This document shows positions 28,531 through 38,215 of a DNA stretch of 64,000 nucleotides, piece after piece. This stretch comes from Nitrosomonas sp. Nm34 (GTDB lineage: Bacteria; Pseudomonadota; Gammaproteobacteria; Burkholderiales; Nitrosomonadaceae). A program made the position numbers and the translations under genes. The DNA is taken from positions 1-64,000 of the forward strand of contig NZ_FORD01000018.1 of NCBI RefSeq assembly GCF_900113925.1. The letters run 5' to 3'. How positions within the stretch are numbered: position 1 is the first letter of the stretch; each line of letters opens with the position of its first letter. The notes beneath the pieces were generated by a model. The model did no database searches. It worked only from the letters and a program-made list of their open reading frames with translations, and was not told the DNA's origin.

Positions 28531-29412
28531 TTAGGTATTATCGGCAAGATATCCATATCCAAACTGACGAAGTATATTTTCGTTCTTAATTAAAAATCTT
28601 GTTATTGCAGCAGGTGAAAAGAACTCTCGATAATAATAAGCTCCCATCTTATTGAAAAAAATCGCATTATTAGAGGCTTGATCAGTTAAATTTGATTTTC
28701 TTTCTTTAGTGGTTTTATTTACAGAATCTAATGCGCGAGATAAATCAACAGAATTAAAGGTAAAGTATGGAAGTGTTTTCATAAATTCTTCGCTACCTGC
28801 TAAGCAATCTTCATACCGAATTGAGATTCCCTTACCTTCATTGGCCGCATTAATCCATGAAAGAGTGTTCTCAAACCAAGATCCACTCATATTATTAAGA
28901 GTTTCAATATTCAATTGACTATCTGAGAAAGCATCTAATGCATGATCTAAATTCGCAGTTGGTATGTCCTCCAGTTTAATATTTCGCCAAGTATCACATT
29001 CAATGTAATGATTATAACCAAGCATATGGTAAAAAATAATATCCTTATAATTTTTTTCGTTAAATCGATAAGAATACTCAAGACGAGTGAAATTTAAATA
29101 AGAAAGCAAGACATCAAAAGGATTACGGTAAATATGAATAAATCCAACCATATTAAAACCATTGTCATGATGAGGGGGAGCTACACCAATTAGAGCATGT
29201 GTCTTCAAGACGGAGCATGGCTTAATGGTAACATTTGGATTTACGCACTCACAAATCGGAAAATTTTTTCCTTCCTTACTTAACATATAGTAATCAAGAG
29301 TACTCTCTGGAAATCCATAGTTTATCCCAGCATTTTGGATTACTGAACAAACCCAGGTATTTCCCGATTTTGGATAAGAAGCGATCCAAATCACATCTCT
29401 TAATTCATTCAC
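28531..29412 (-). CDS. PAPS-dependent sulfotransferase
   Basis: Moves a sulfuryl group from PAPS to a hydroxyl, probably on a glycan. It has the 5'-phosphosulfate loop ASYPKSGNTW (11-20). The 3'-phosphate site is in HIYRNPFDVLLSYLNF, and the C-terminal RYEDCLAGSEEFMKTL block is present. It is 293 residues long, normal for the Sulfotransfer_1 family, and has no membrane segment, so it acts in the cytoplasm. It pairs functionally with CysC at 4068-4715, which supplies PAPS. Codon and base use are AT-rich like its flanks. Confidence 0.9.
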   Translation of the reverse strand: MNELRDVIWIASYPKSGNTWVCSVIQNAGINYGFPESTLDYYMLSKEGKNFPICECVNPNVTIKPCSVLKTHALIGVAPPHHDNGFNMVGFIHIYRNPFDVLLSYLNFTRLEYSYRFNEKNYKDIIFYHMLGYNHYIECDTWRNIKLEDIPTANLDHALDAFSDSQLNIETLNNMSGSWFENTLSWINAANEGKGISIRYEDCLAGSEEFMKTLPYFTFNSVDLSRALDSVNKTTKERKSNLTDQASNNAIFFNKMGAYYYREFFSPAAITRFLIKNENILRQFGYGYLADNT

Positions 29413-29648
29413 TATTCTATCTCCGCTTAATTAAACAATACGATATTAAATTTTAAGTATCTCAAACATATTTAACTTACCATATCTAGCTTACCTCGTC
29501 AGAGGCTTAATTAGCAATATTAGACATATTCATCTTCTTAATGACATCACCATATAACATTTAACACACCAGCAGAATAGGTAAGTTGCTCTACTAATAA
29601 TGTTAGTTGTTCGGCAAAGTACCAGTGAAATATCGACATGTTTTTGTC

Positions 29649-30262
29649 ACATATGTGCACCAGCTTCGAATATGAACGCAACAAGATCGACCAGTGTATT
29701 AGACTCACCGCGTGCAATGACTAAGTTATCCGGGGTATTCTGTTACAGATATACCACATCGCCTTGGCATATTCTGACGCACAGTACCGTCGCGCTTGGT
29801 ATCAAGTCTGCCAAGTACAAAACATTCTTTACCTTCTGCCGCAATTCGCTCTGCAATTTGAATATTTTTTGTGTTATGAAACGCTTGGGTCTTAAAGTTA
29901 ATTTATGGTCGAATAATATTGCAGTGCTTGCATACAAATTGTATGACGCCGGATAATTGGTTAACAACTTTTGGGCTGAGGTCTTAGCTACTGCATGTGG
30001 ATTATATGGCTTGAATAGTTTTTTTTCATCAGAAGGTGTATTACTGATATTACCAAAACACTTGTTTGAACCAATGTTATAGAGCCCGACCGTTTTTTTC
30101 ATTACTTTAATGACCTCGAGTAGAAGAACTCATGTCATAGTGCTTTTTAAAGTGTCGGCTGATTGCTCAAAAGACAGACCAACTAACTTTGTCCGGCTAG
30201 ATAGGAAATTTCCGCAGGATCACTTTGTTCTACCGCAGTCAGCACATTGGAAGCCGTTAGGT
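29649..30262 (-). pseudogene. Decayed second GDP-mannose 4,6-dehydratase
   Basis: Pieces in several frames align in order with Gmd at 15456-16568. They are LTASNVLTAVEQSDPAEISYLAGQS (near 30262-30190), GLSFEQSADT-x3-T (near 30175) and EVIKVMKKTVGLYNIGSNKCFG. YNPHAVAK follows, where the catalytic Tyr is His, then LYASTAILFDHK and RFITQKIF. The last is PDNLVIARGESNTLVDLVAFIFEAGA (near 29725-29655). At least one stop and two frameshifts separate the pieces, and both protein ends are missing. The flanks (29413-29648, 30263-30442) hold nothing recognised. Confidence 0.82.
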
Positions 30263-30442
30263 ACTATGAACATGCCTATCACTTGTTCAGCTAAACCTAG
30301 TGCCTGCAGATTGTACAAGGATGATTACCGCGCATCCCGAGAGGTGCCCTAAACCTGATAGCCCCTGCCAAGTATAAGCTGAATCAGATAACTGCTCTCC
30401 TGTCCACGATTGCTATAAATTAATGCTCCCATACTGATGCCT

Positions 30443-31600
30443 TCATTGTGAGTAGTCGACGTTAGCCTGTATTTGACGCAATCTTTTCCATTCAACAAAA
30501 AAATTATCGTAAACACCAGCACGAGACTCTTTGACTAAAACTTCAGCTATAGCTGTTAACTTGTTCGCTATGACCTCCCAATGAAATTTTTGGGCATGAG
30601 CTAGCCCTTTCTGACGCAAAGTGTCTCGTATATTTGTATTCTGGATCTGTATCAATGCTGAACGCATCTCTTCAATCGATGTACCACTGATGAGTAATGC
30701 AGCATCACCTGCAGCCTCTGCAAGAGAGCCATGTGAGGTGGTGATTACAGGGCAACCCGAAGCCATTGCCTCAACCACAGGCATACCAAAGCCTTCATAA
30801 AGAGAAGGGTAGACTAATGCTAATGCGCCCCCGTAAGCTAGCGCAAGTTCTTCATCAGTCAGTACGACACGCTGACAACGTACGCCCGCCGGTAACTTGT
30901 TTAGAATTTCCTGTTCGACCTCACGCTCACCGCCAACACAAAACACGTCAAATTGAACCTCGCTCATACCAGCCAAAGCTTCGAAGAATAAACCACTGTT
31001 CTTATAGCCAGTGTGCTGTACGCGCGAACCTACGAACAGAAAATAAGGTCGGTTAAGTCCATATTGGATCCTGAATGCATCAATCGTAACTCGGTCATGT
31101 TGATGGAATACAGTATGATCTACACCATTATATGCCGTGAACACCAGGTCAGGAGGAATTTCCGGGTAAAGAGCTAACAAGTCGTTACGAGTATTATCAG
31201 AAACACACAAATAACGTTGCGCATAGCAGATCGCAGTCATTTTTTCCATCCAATCTTTATGCGATAAATCAAAATTGAACAATTCAGGTATCATGTCATG
31301 CACCATTAATATCATCGGCGTGGATATCGGAGTGGTATAGTAGGTAGAGCTGAATACATCAATCTTGTAGTAATCGCAGATATCCTGTATCAATTGCGAG
31401 TCTGCAGGACAGTTGGTTGCTAAGTATGAGGGGAATGGAATGTACTCTATGCCTGAAATTGAAGGAGCTTTTCCTCTATCCAGGAAATATATCTGAAAGC
31501 GTTCATCTGCAACTAAAAGCTCTAAAACTGAACGCCACACGCGAGCGATACCGCTATTACTTAGCTGAAAAAAGACGCCATCAACAAGCAACTTGATCAT
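30443..31600 (-). CDS. GT4-family glycosyltransferase
   Basis: Transfers a sugar from an NDP- or GDP-sugar; GT4 enzymes often use GDP-mannose. It has 385 residues and a GT-B fold. GVFFQLSNSGIARVWRSVL starts the acceptor domain, HDMIPELF is the mid-loop and FLFVGSRVQHTGYKN opens the donor half. The E-x7-E motif is E269 to E277 in EGFGMPVVEAMASG. The start lies 20 bases inside the end of the upstream GT2 gene, so the two are translationally coupled. Confidence 0.9.
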   Translation of the reverse strand: MIKLLVDGVFFQLSNSGIARVWRSVLELLVADERFQIYFLDRGKAPSISGIEYIPFPSYLATNCPADSQLIQDICDYYKIDVFSSTYYTTPISTPMILMVHDMIPELFNFDLSHKDWMEKMTAICYAQRYLCVSDNTRNDLLALYPEIPPDLVFTAYNGVDHTVFHQHDRVTIDAFRIQYGLNRPYFLFVGSRVQHTGYKNSGLFFEALAGMSEVQFDVFCVGGEREVEQEILNKLPAGVRCQRVVLTDEELALAYGGALALVYPSLYEGFGMPVVEAMASGCPVITTSHGSLAEAAGDAALLISGTSIEEMRSALIQIQNTNIRDTLRQKGLAHAQKFHWEVIANKLTAIAEVLVKESRAGVYDNFFVEWKRLRQIQANVDYSQ

Positions 31601-33350
31601 AATTTGATTCCTTGGTCATTTTGTACTTTTGATGTCGCGCTAAATTGCGCAGCGCTTGCTGCGCCAATACATAGCGATCTTTAGAATTATTTACATCCAC
31701 CCAGGTTGCTTCCTTTGAGTTCAGTCTTTGTAATAACTGCTCGTGTGAAATCACCATTTCAGACGGGATGAGTTTGCGGCAATAGCTCTTGTTTATTTCC
31801 ATACTTTCCACAACCCCTCGACTATCTGGTCGCGTAGATAGTCCTTTTGGATTTTGATAATAAATCACGTGTGGATCATTGATTTTATAAAACTTCTTGC
31901 CTGAAGCAAGGCAACGCATCCAGAATTCATAGTCGCCGGCTGACTTATAATGCGTGTCGAAATATCCAAGCTCATCGTGCAGACGCTTTCGCCACATGGG
32001 TGCATTATGAGGTGAATTGTACCGCATCATGTTATGGGGTGTGATAACTGGCAGCGAAGTCTGGTAACCGAAGGCGCTGATCTCTTCAAATGAAAGACGG
32101 GGATCGAATGTATAGTACAAATCCTGATAAACAACATCAACGAAAGGCAGATTGTCCAGAACGCCGGCTTGTAGTTGCAACGAATCATGACGACGAAAAT
32201 CATCCATATTAGTATTTGTAAGATATTCGCCACGAGCAGCTTTTGCCGCTACATTCCACGCGTCATAAATTCCTATCCGATAATTGCAACGGATATAATT
32301 AATATTTTTGTAATGCGCAAGATATTTTTTAATGACTTCATACTCATTCTCAGGTGATTCTGCATCTACGATCACGAGTTCTAAATAATCGTCGAAACCA
32401 TCTTGACTAGTAATATTGTCCATAAACTGTTCAATAAAGTCACCCCCGCGATACATACTCGCCAGTGCTGATACTAATATACGGGGCTCGCCCTTGATAT
32501 AAAAGCGATTTATATATCGTTTGTCTGCTTCTTTTGGAGGTGCATCGCGTAATTCCTCTGATCGATGCTGCCAGTCATTAACAGTGACATGTTTATCCGT
32601 TCCCATGATTAAACAGGATAAACCATCATGAGGTGCTGAATTGGCTCGCGCTAAAGAAGAATTGTATGAAATCTCGAACAAGTTTGCGAGCAGCCCTGCA
32701 CGATCCATACTGCCATCTTCCAACTTGAGTATCCAAGGCTCGATTTCCCATGCTGCAGCACCGCGATTCAATACTAATTCGTAGGCCATCTGGATAAACT
32801 CACCATTGCTAATATCTGGCAGAATTGATCGGCGCTGGGAATGTTGTTGCGCTTCCTGGCTCGCACCCATCAGCAACATAAACTCATGAAATGGCAGGCC
32901 ATTATTAAAATTATTTTTCCATATTTCAATCTCTTCAGATACGGGTGTACGGCCGACAGAAGTCCGATAAGTTTTGACGATCGCGTCCTCAAGCGTGAAT
33001 TTTTTCTCGCTCTCCTGCTCTTCAGCTGGGGCCAGAGTCTTATTTATCGGCATAGCGCTAAGCTTGGCAGCCAATTTTTCACGCAGGTACAGTAAAGAGC
33101 GTACCAAGGGAGCTCGGGTAGCTGCCGATCTACAGTGGGAAAGTTCGCGTGAGCAGCGATTAATGTACAAGGCCAGCGACTTAAAAGCTATCGTAGGTTT
33201 GTCTGCTTTGATCAGTTGTAGGATATTGTCTCTTATATGATTGCTTTCGCTCTGTTTGAGTACCCAATCCACTAATTCGATAATTAGGCTAATCTCTTGC
33301 CTTGTTACCGTCGCACTCGCAAGCTCGATTAGTTTTTTTGTATATTCCAT
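31581..33350 (-). CDS. GT2-family glycosyltransferase with N-terminal DUF4214-like segments
   Basis: Residues about 290-540 are a GT-A (family 2) domain. ILVSALASMYRGGDFIEQFM opens it, VIVDAESPENE carries the first acidic site and NTNMDDFRR is the DxD-like metal site. SAGDYEFWMRCLASGKKF is the ED-type acceptor motif. Residues about 115-235 hold two segments like DUF4214 (VKTYRTSVGRTPVSEEIEIW and MAYELVLNRGAAAWEIEPWI), often seen in surface-glycan or S-layer proteins. The N-terminal 100 residues are helical. It overlaps the next gene by 20 bases. Confidence 0.88.
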   Translation of the reverse strand: MEYTKKLIELASATVTRQEISLIIELVDWVLKQSESNHIRDNILQLIKADKPTIAFKSLALYINRCSRELSHCRSAATRAPLVRSLLYLREKLAAKLSAMPINKTLAPAEEQESEKKFTLEDAIVKTYRTSVGRTPVSEEIEIWKNNFNNGLPFHEFMLLMGASQEAQQHSQRRSILPDISNGEFIQMAYELVLNRGAAAWEIEPWILKLEDGSMDRAGLLANLFEISYNSSLARANSAPHDGLSCLIMGTDKHVTVNDWQHRSEELRDAPPKEADKRYINRFYIKGEPRILVSALASMYRGGDFIEQFMDNITSQDGFDDYLELVIVDAESPENEYEVIKKYLAHYKNINYIRCNYRIGIYDAWNVAAKAARGEYLTNTNMDDFRRHDSLQLQAGVLDNLPFVDVVYQDLYYTFDPRLSFEEISAFGYQTSLPVITPHNMMRYNSPHNAPMWRKRLHDELGYFDTHYKSAGDYEFWMRCLASGKKFYKINDPHVIYYQNPKGLSTRPDSRGVVESMEINKSYCRKLIPSEMVISHEQLLQRLNSKEATWVDVNNSKDRYVLAQQALRNLARHQKYKMTKESNYDQVAC

Positions 33351-33780
33351 ATCTTTTTCTTATCTCTCCGAAAACCGCATATTATCTTGCATATCGCTTT
33401 ATGCTTCTTTTAATAACCACATTAATTCAAAATCTTGATCACTCAAGAATTTAGAAAGATCAAGTTATTAATATCCCAGGACAAACTTCAATTTACCCGT
33501 AGCCTGCTGTAAATCTCTTTCCACCCGATCAAAGCCTGAGGAATAACTCAATATGAAAACTTCTTGTCAATATAAAAAACATGTTTTACATCTACTGATC
33601 TCTGAGCAGGAAACTTGTTATCGATTCTACTGCTCCATTTGGTAGGGTATTAGCACCTCGCTTAATCACTACTCCAATACTTACGGCAATAGATAATAAA
33701 TGTTTAATGTTTTTAACTTCTCTATCGATTCTGGGTACGTGCCATTATCCGTCTGGTGGAGAATAACTTTCTGATATTCT
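33351..33780. other. Intergenic region, no supported gene
   Basis: About 430 bases splitting the 33.8-45.7 kb gene run from the two glycosyltransferases below it. It could contain a separate promoter. No repeat or hairpin was recognised. Confidence 0.4.
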
Positions 33781-35148
33781 TCATTCTTCTATTTTTTCAT
33801 ACCAATCATCCCATTGCTGCTCAGTACATCGATAGCCTTGCTGCTCCAGCAGAGCACGAATATCGGCACGCCTTTGTGTAAAGTTATGCTCGATTGTTAG
33901 CAAACGGATATGCCATCGATCAAATGGAAAATTTTCAAGGATTTCAAATTCGCTGCCTTCCGTATCAATACTCAGATAATCAATTTCACGCGGGGCATTA
34001 TGTTGCTCCAGAAAATCATTGAGTGAGGTGGCGGTGAAAGTGAGCATCCTGCCAACGTTACGATACGCTGCGCGTTTATCGGCGTGTTGATCATCATCGG
34101 CATATTCCTGGCTACCACCATAGGCATCAGCGAGAATAAATTCGACCTGTTTCCCTGTTATGCCTCCAATATATGCATCAGATATTGTGCATTGGCGGTT
34201 TTGTTTGAGTTTAAGAAAAAACTTGGGATTGGGTTCTACACAAATACCCTGCCAGCCGAATTCTTTTTCCAACAGCCAGCTATTGCTGAGCAGTACTCCA
34301 TCAGTAGCACCAAATTCTACGAAGTAGCCGTTGCGCTTATATTTAGTTTTTTCCAACACCCAGAGATCCTGCCCAAGTTGTGAGACAGATTTTTTCTTGA
34401 GGGTATCAAGGCATAAGGAAGCGCCTTCGACGAATGCTGGTGTAATCTCAGCCGATGAAGTATGAATCATCTTTTGTTGCGCAAGTGATAACTCACTGTG
34501 AAGCAGTTCGAGTTCAGTTTCAAATATCTTCAGATGGGATGTTTCAAGGAAAGAAGCGCGCTTCATGGCACGTAATTCTTCATCCATCAGACGTGCAGCT
34601 TGGGGCAGTAGTCCGAGCTTCGCTGTCTCGCGGATGATCCGGGTTTGACCCAGCAACCGTACGTCAGACTGGGGCATTACGATGGCAATGGATGTCTCGA
34701 AATGCTGGATAGCGCGCTGCTCCTGCTTACCAGCGACAGCGGCACGGCCTAGCGTGTTATACACGCTGGCAATCAGGACCTGGCTAACTATTTTCTTGCT
34801 GCATCCCCATTCCTGCGCCAGACTGGTGAATTGACGAGCAGATTGAGTATCGCCTTGCTGCATATGACCCGCGGCGGCCAATAACGCAAGCTTAGCTCGG
34901 TCCGGATGATGTTGCAAAGTGTCATTATTGAGTTTAACGAGATTAGCCCAGTCGCCAAACTGCCATTGAGTACGTGCACGCTCTAGCAGGTTTTCATCAT
35001 AAGGAATGACAGGACGAATGGTGGATTGCTCATCCATATGAATAGTTTCGGTGTCTTTCTGGGTATTTTCCACTGGCGTGGCGGAGCTATCGGTCTGGGT
35101 GGAACTACTGAGCCAACGAATAATAAATGTGCGAAGATTGAAAAGCAT
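33781..35148 (-). CDS. FkbM-family methyltransferase with TPR-like N-terminus
   Basis: SAM-dependent methyltransferase, probably for a sugar hydroxyl. Residues about 235-440 match FkbM: SQLGQDLWVLE, GYFVEFGATDGVLLSNSWLLEK (the SAM loop), GICVEPNPKFF and DYLSIDTEGSEFEIL. Residues about 45-175 are helical repeats of TPR type (AKLALLAAAGHMQQGDTQSAR, RAIQHFETSIAI), likely for protein contacts. The start lies 20 bases after the stop of the 961-residue protein, so it is in the same operon as the coiled-coil proteins. Confidence 0.88.
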   Translation of the reverse strand: MLFNLRTFIIRWLSSSTQTDSSATPVENTQKDTETIHMDEQSTIRPVIPYDENLLERARTQWQFGDWANLVKLNNDTLQHHPDRAKLALLAAAGHMQQGDTQSARQFTSLAQEWGCSKKIVSQVLIASVYNTLGRAAVAGKQEQRAIQHFETSIAIVMPQSDVRLLGQTRIIRETAKLGLLPQAARLMDEELRAMKRASFLETSHLKIFETELELLHSELSLAQQKMIHTSSAEITPAFVEGASLCLDTLKKKSVSQLGQDLWVLEKTKYKRNGYFVEFGATDGVLLSNSWLLEKEFGWQGICVEPNPKFFLKLKQNRQCTISDAYIGGITGKQVEFILADAYGGSQEYADDDQHADKRAAYRNVGRMLTFTATSLNDFLEQHNAPREIDYLSIDTEGSEFEILENFPFDRWHIRLLTIEHNFTQRRADIRALLEQQGYRCTEQQWDDWYEKIEE

Positions 35149-35168
35149 AGTATTAGGATATGCCAGGA

Positions 35169-38054
35169 TTACAGTCCAGGCTCTCGGAGTAAAACATCCT
35201 TAAGCTGCTCCAGCTCGGCCTTATGTTGACTGATCATTTTGCTTTGTTCAGCTTGTGTCTGGGTCAAGGTGTCGATCTGCGTCCAGCGTTGATGGGTTAA
35301 CCTATTTTGTTCTTCGCATGCCTTACTCAGCACCGTCATTTCCTGTTTCAGCACTTCGTATTGTGCCGTTAAGGTTAATTTTTCCTGAATCAGCGCTTCT
35401 TTAGCAGCCTTCAGCGCAATATATTTCTGAGTCAGGGTATCAATCTCCATTTTATGTTGATCTGCCAACACGCGTTGTTTGTTACGCCCTTTGTTGAGAA
35501 TTGCCACCTCCTTTTTAAGCGCCCTATTCTTTGTCATCAATACTGATTTTTCTTGAACCAGTTCTTTTATATCCGTTTTTAGGGCGAGATTGATCTGAGT
35601 CAGGGTGTCAATCTGCGTCTTATGTTGATCCGCTAACATTCTTAGCTCATCATGGGCTTTAATAAGTGTTGTTACTTCTTGTTTGGACGCTTCATGCTGC
35701 GCCATCAGCTCTGATTTTTCCTGACTAGAGTTTGTAGTTGAGTGGACAAGTGCTAAGATTTCTTGGTCAAGCGTATCCAGCTGTGTAGCCTGCTCCGGTT
35801 TTTCCTCAATCAGACAAGCACTCTTGGCATAGAACTTTTCTAAATACTTATCGCTAACACCTGCAAGCCAGAATAGATGTTTGCCAAGCTCAGGGTGAAT
35901 GCGGAGTTTTTTTATCGACGCCTCCACTATCGCTTCCTGCTTTCCGACAATCACTAAATTGGCATGGCTGCCTTCACTCCAAAGTAACTCAAAAGCCGCG
36001 GGCATTTGAGTTCGTCCTTTATGCGATTCAGTAGTACCAACTAACAGGAGCGAAAGCCATGTTTTCAATGCTTCGGCCATTTGATCCGCATCGATGGTCG
36101 TGCCTAAAGCAGGTGCAGAATCTTCGATACCTGATCCTTGATGGAGCCAGCTCAAAACAAAAGGTTGCTCGCGCTTCGAGCCGAAGACCTGTAACCATTC
36201 ATATAATTGGTCAGCCACAGCACGTGAAATACATATTGCGCCATCAAAACAAAGGATAGTCTTGAGTCCCCATTGATGTATCGCCTCAGCATCGTCCAAA
36301 AAAATCTGTGGTAACAAAATAGGCGATAAATCATAGATTACAAAATAAATCTTGATACCCCGTTGATTCAAACTTAGCAAATAGTTTTTTTGCGCTGACA
36401 CAACCACTGATTGCAAATCCAATCCCAGGAATATATCTCCCTCCCAGGAATTAACCGGCATATCTTCAGCCCAACTATCATTAATCTCCAGAAATTGGCT
36501 TGCAAATCGATGAGCATAACAGTAGCCATTAGTGTCTTTTGTTGCGTAAACAGGTTCAATCGTCCATCCTTCAGGAGGGTTACGCAGGAGTTCCCTAAGA
36601 AGCGCATGGAGAACGTGCTGAATACCGCTTTCCGCATCATGCTGAACGAGTTCACTGATATCCAGCAGTAATTGCTTACGATGAGGTCGAGGTGGAAAAT
36701 TGTTCACTGATTGGGATGAATGACGCGACCATTCATCTAAAGATAAACCTGGATCGGTATCGGCATCAGCAATTGCATCAACTAATGCCGGTAGCTCTGC
36801 TGATGTCTTATTATAGCGGGTTGCCTTATTGTAAAAATCTTCAATAGCCTGAGTATACAGTTTGGCACAGTGCCGTGGCTGATGAAAATTGCAGATCACT
36901 TCTCTGGCATGTTTCCCTAAAGTATTGCGGCGACCAGAATCATGCCACAGCGTTGTTAGTGCCTCAATAAGTTGATCATCGGCAAACTTATCAGGCAACA
37001 TCCACACGGCATTTACCGGCAGATCTGCCATCGAACCATGGGCATTGACGATGGTAGCCAACCCGTAATTCATACAATCTAACACTGTGCCCGAAGTTTC
37101 ACCACGCGATAAATCACGTAATTGAACACCTATGTCGGCAGCAGCCAGCCAGGTTCGATAAAGCTCCCTCTCTGCCCAGCCGGTAATCTCAATACGATCC
37201 GCTGACAGACTACTGTGCCAGGTACGCACCAATTTATTGCCATACTCTCCGCCATAATTCTCACCGACGAAAACCAGGCGGCAGTGGAGATCACTTGCCA
37301 ATGGTGAGGCCAGCCAGGCTGATAGTAATTTATGATTAAGCTTATGGGGCCCTAGAAATCCGAAACTACAGATGACCAAGTCATTTTCTGCTAGCCCAAG
37401 CTTTAGCCGTGCGGCATAACGAATAGCTTTCCGGTCAACATTTAATAAAGGTACACGCAGGTGTGGAACTTTTACCCAATTATCCTCAAATCCTTCACCA
37501 TACCACTCTTTCGCCAGTCTCCGAGAGTATTCCGCATGGACGATCACTCCCAAGGCTTGTTCTAAAATTTCCAAATTGCAGGGATACGCCCAAACAACAT
37601 CAGCTGGATCTTTTGCCAGGTAGCGCTCCTGAAGGGCTCGCCAACCATGCGCATAAGCAAGCGCTTTGGCCCAACTATGCGGCTTGAACCCGTGGACATC
37701 CAAATGCGCAACAACTCCCGAAAGAAAAAAGTCATGCAATACTACTACACCTGGAAATTCAGGAAGCAGGTCAAACATATGAATGTGAAACAGAGAATTG
37801 CCAAAGTGATACAACACTCGATCGAAGCGAGAAGCATGCTGCCGAAACCATGCAACATCACGTATTGGACAATGGGATCGAACCCAATCATCCGACACTT
37901 CTGATTGCATAACAATAACTTCTATCTCGTAGTGTTGAGCCAATTCCGGGAGCAGTTCTGCGCTGTAATCACTAATACCGCTCTGTTCTGGTGGTAGAGG
38001 AGAAATATAGGCTAAACGTGGGCGCTTTTGCATTGCCTCTAAATCTTGCATCAC
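35169..38054 (-). CDS. Glycosyltransferase fused to a long coiled coil (961 residues)
   Basis: Residues about 12-420 form a complete GT4-type domain (LAYISPLPPEQSGISDYSAELL, FGFLGPHKLNHKLLSAWL, RGETSGTVLDCMNYG). Residues about 460-765 look like the first part of a second GT-B enzyme (LLLDISELV, YFVIYDLSPILLPQIF, LLLVGTTESHKGR). This one stops where the donor-binding half should continue (FWLAGVSDKYLEKFYAKSACL). Residues about 775-955 are a coiled coil with 56-residue repeats, including the pair starting TQIDTLTQINLAL and MEIDTLTQKYIAL. It ends in KDVLLREPGL, the same tail as the 971-residue protein. No signal peptide. It probably works on the inner face of the membrane. Confidence 0.85.
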   Translation of the reverse strand: MMQDLEAMQKRPRLAYISPLPPEQSGISDYSAELLPELAQHYEIEVIVMQSEVSDDWVRSHCPIRDVAWFRQHASRFDRVLYHFGNSLFHIHMFDLLPEFPGVVVLHDFFLSGVVAHLDVHGFKPHSWAKALAYAHGWRALQERYLAKDPADVVWAYPCNLEILEQALGVIVHAEYSRRLAKEWYGEGFEDNWVKVPHLRVPLLNVDRKAIRYAARLKLGLAENDLVICSFGFLGPHKLNHKLLSAWLASPLASDLHCRLVFVGENYGGEYGNKLVRTWHSSLSADRIEITGWAERELYRTWLAAADIGVQLRDLSRGETSGTVLDCMNYGLATIVNAHGSMADLPVNAVWMLPDKFADDQLIEALTTLWHDSGRRNTLGKHAREVICNFHQPRHCAKLYTQAIEDFYNKATRYNKTSAELPALVDAIADADTDPGLSLDEWSRHSSQSVNNFPPRPHRKQLLLDISELVQHDAESGIQHVLHALLRELLRNPPEGWTIEPVYATKDTNGYCYAHRFASQFLEINDSWAEDMPVNSWEGDIFLGLDLQSVVVSAQKNYLLSLNQRGIKIYFVIYDLSPILLPQIFLDDAEAIHQWGLKTILCFDGAICISRAVADQLYEWLQVFGSKREQPFVLSWLHQGSGIEDSAPALGTTIDADQMAEALKTWLSLLLVGTTESHKGRTQMPAAFELLWSEGSHANLVIVGKQEAIVEASIKKLRIHPELGKHLFWLAGVSDKYLEKFYAKSACLIEEKPEQATQLDTLDQEILALVHSTTNSSQEKSELMAQHEASKQEVTTLIKAHDELRMLADQHKTQIDTLTQINLALKTDIKELVQEKSVLMTKNRALKKEVAILNKGRNKQRVLADQHKMEIDTLTQKYIALKAAKEALIQEKLTLTAQYEVLKQEMTVLSKACEEQNRLTHQRWTQIDTLTQTQAEQSKMISQHKAELEQLKDVLLREPGL

Positions 38055-38060
38055 TGAAGA

Positions 38061-38213
38061 TTAATTATGTTCAGAATGGCGCACTTCCTTGGCACCTTCT
38101 GCCTCAGGCGTAATCTTCCCTACGGCTGCGCCAATCATAACTATCGCCGCAGGCTTACCAAACCATTGTTTTAAGTAAGTATTAAAGGTGGATTTAGCGG
38201 TATTTTTTGACAT
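38061..38213 (-). CDS. Small protein of 50 residues
   Basis: Unrecognised. It starts two bases after the stop of the 971-residue protein and ends seven bases before the start of the 961-residue protein, filling the gap exactly. It begins MSKNTAKSTFNTYLKQWFGK, then a short hydrophobic stretch (AAIVMIGAAVG) and a polar end with HSEHN. Its position inside the operon with no spare bases supports a real gene. There is no clear ribosome-binding site, so translation would be coupled. Confidence 0.5.
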   Translation of the reverse strand: MSKNTAKSTFNTYLKQWFGKPAAIVMIGAAVGKITPEAEGAKEVRHSEHN

Positions 38214-38215
38214 AC

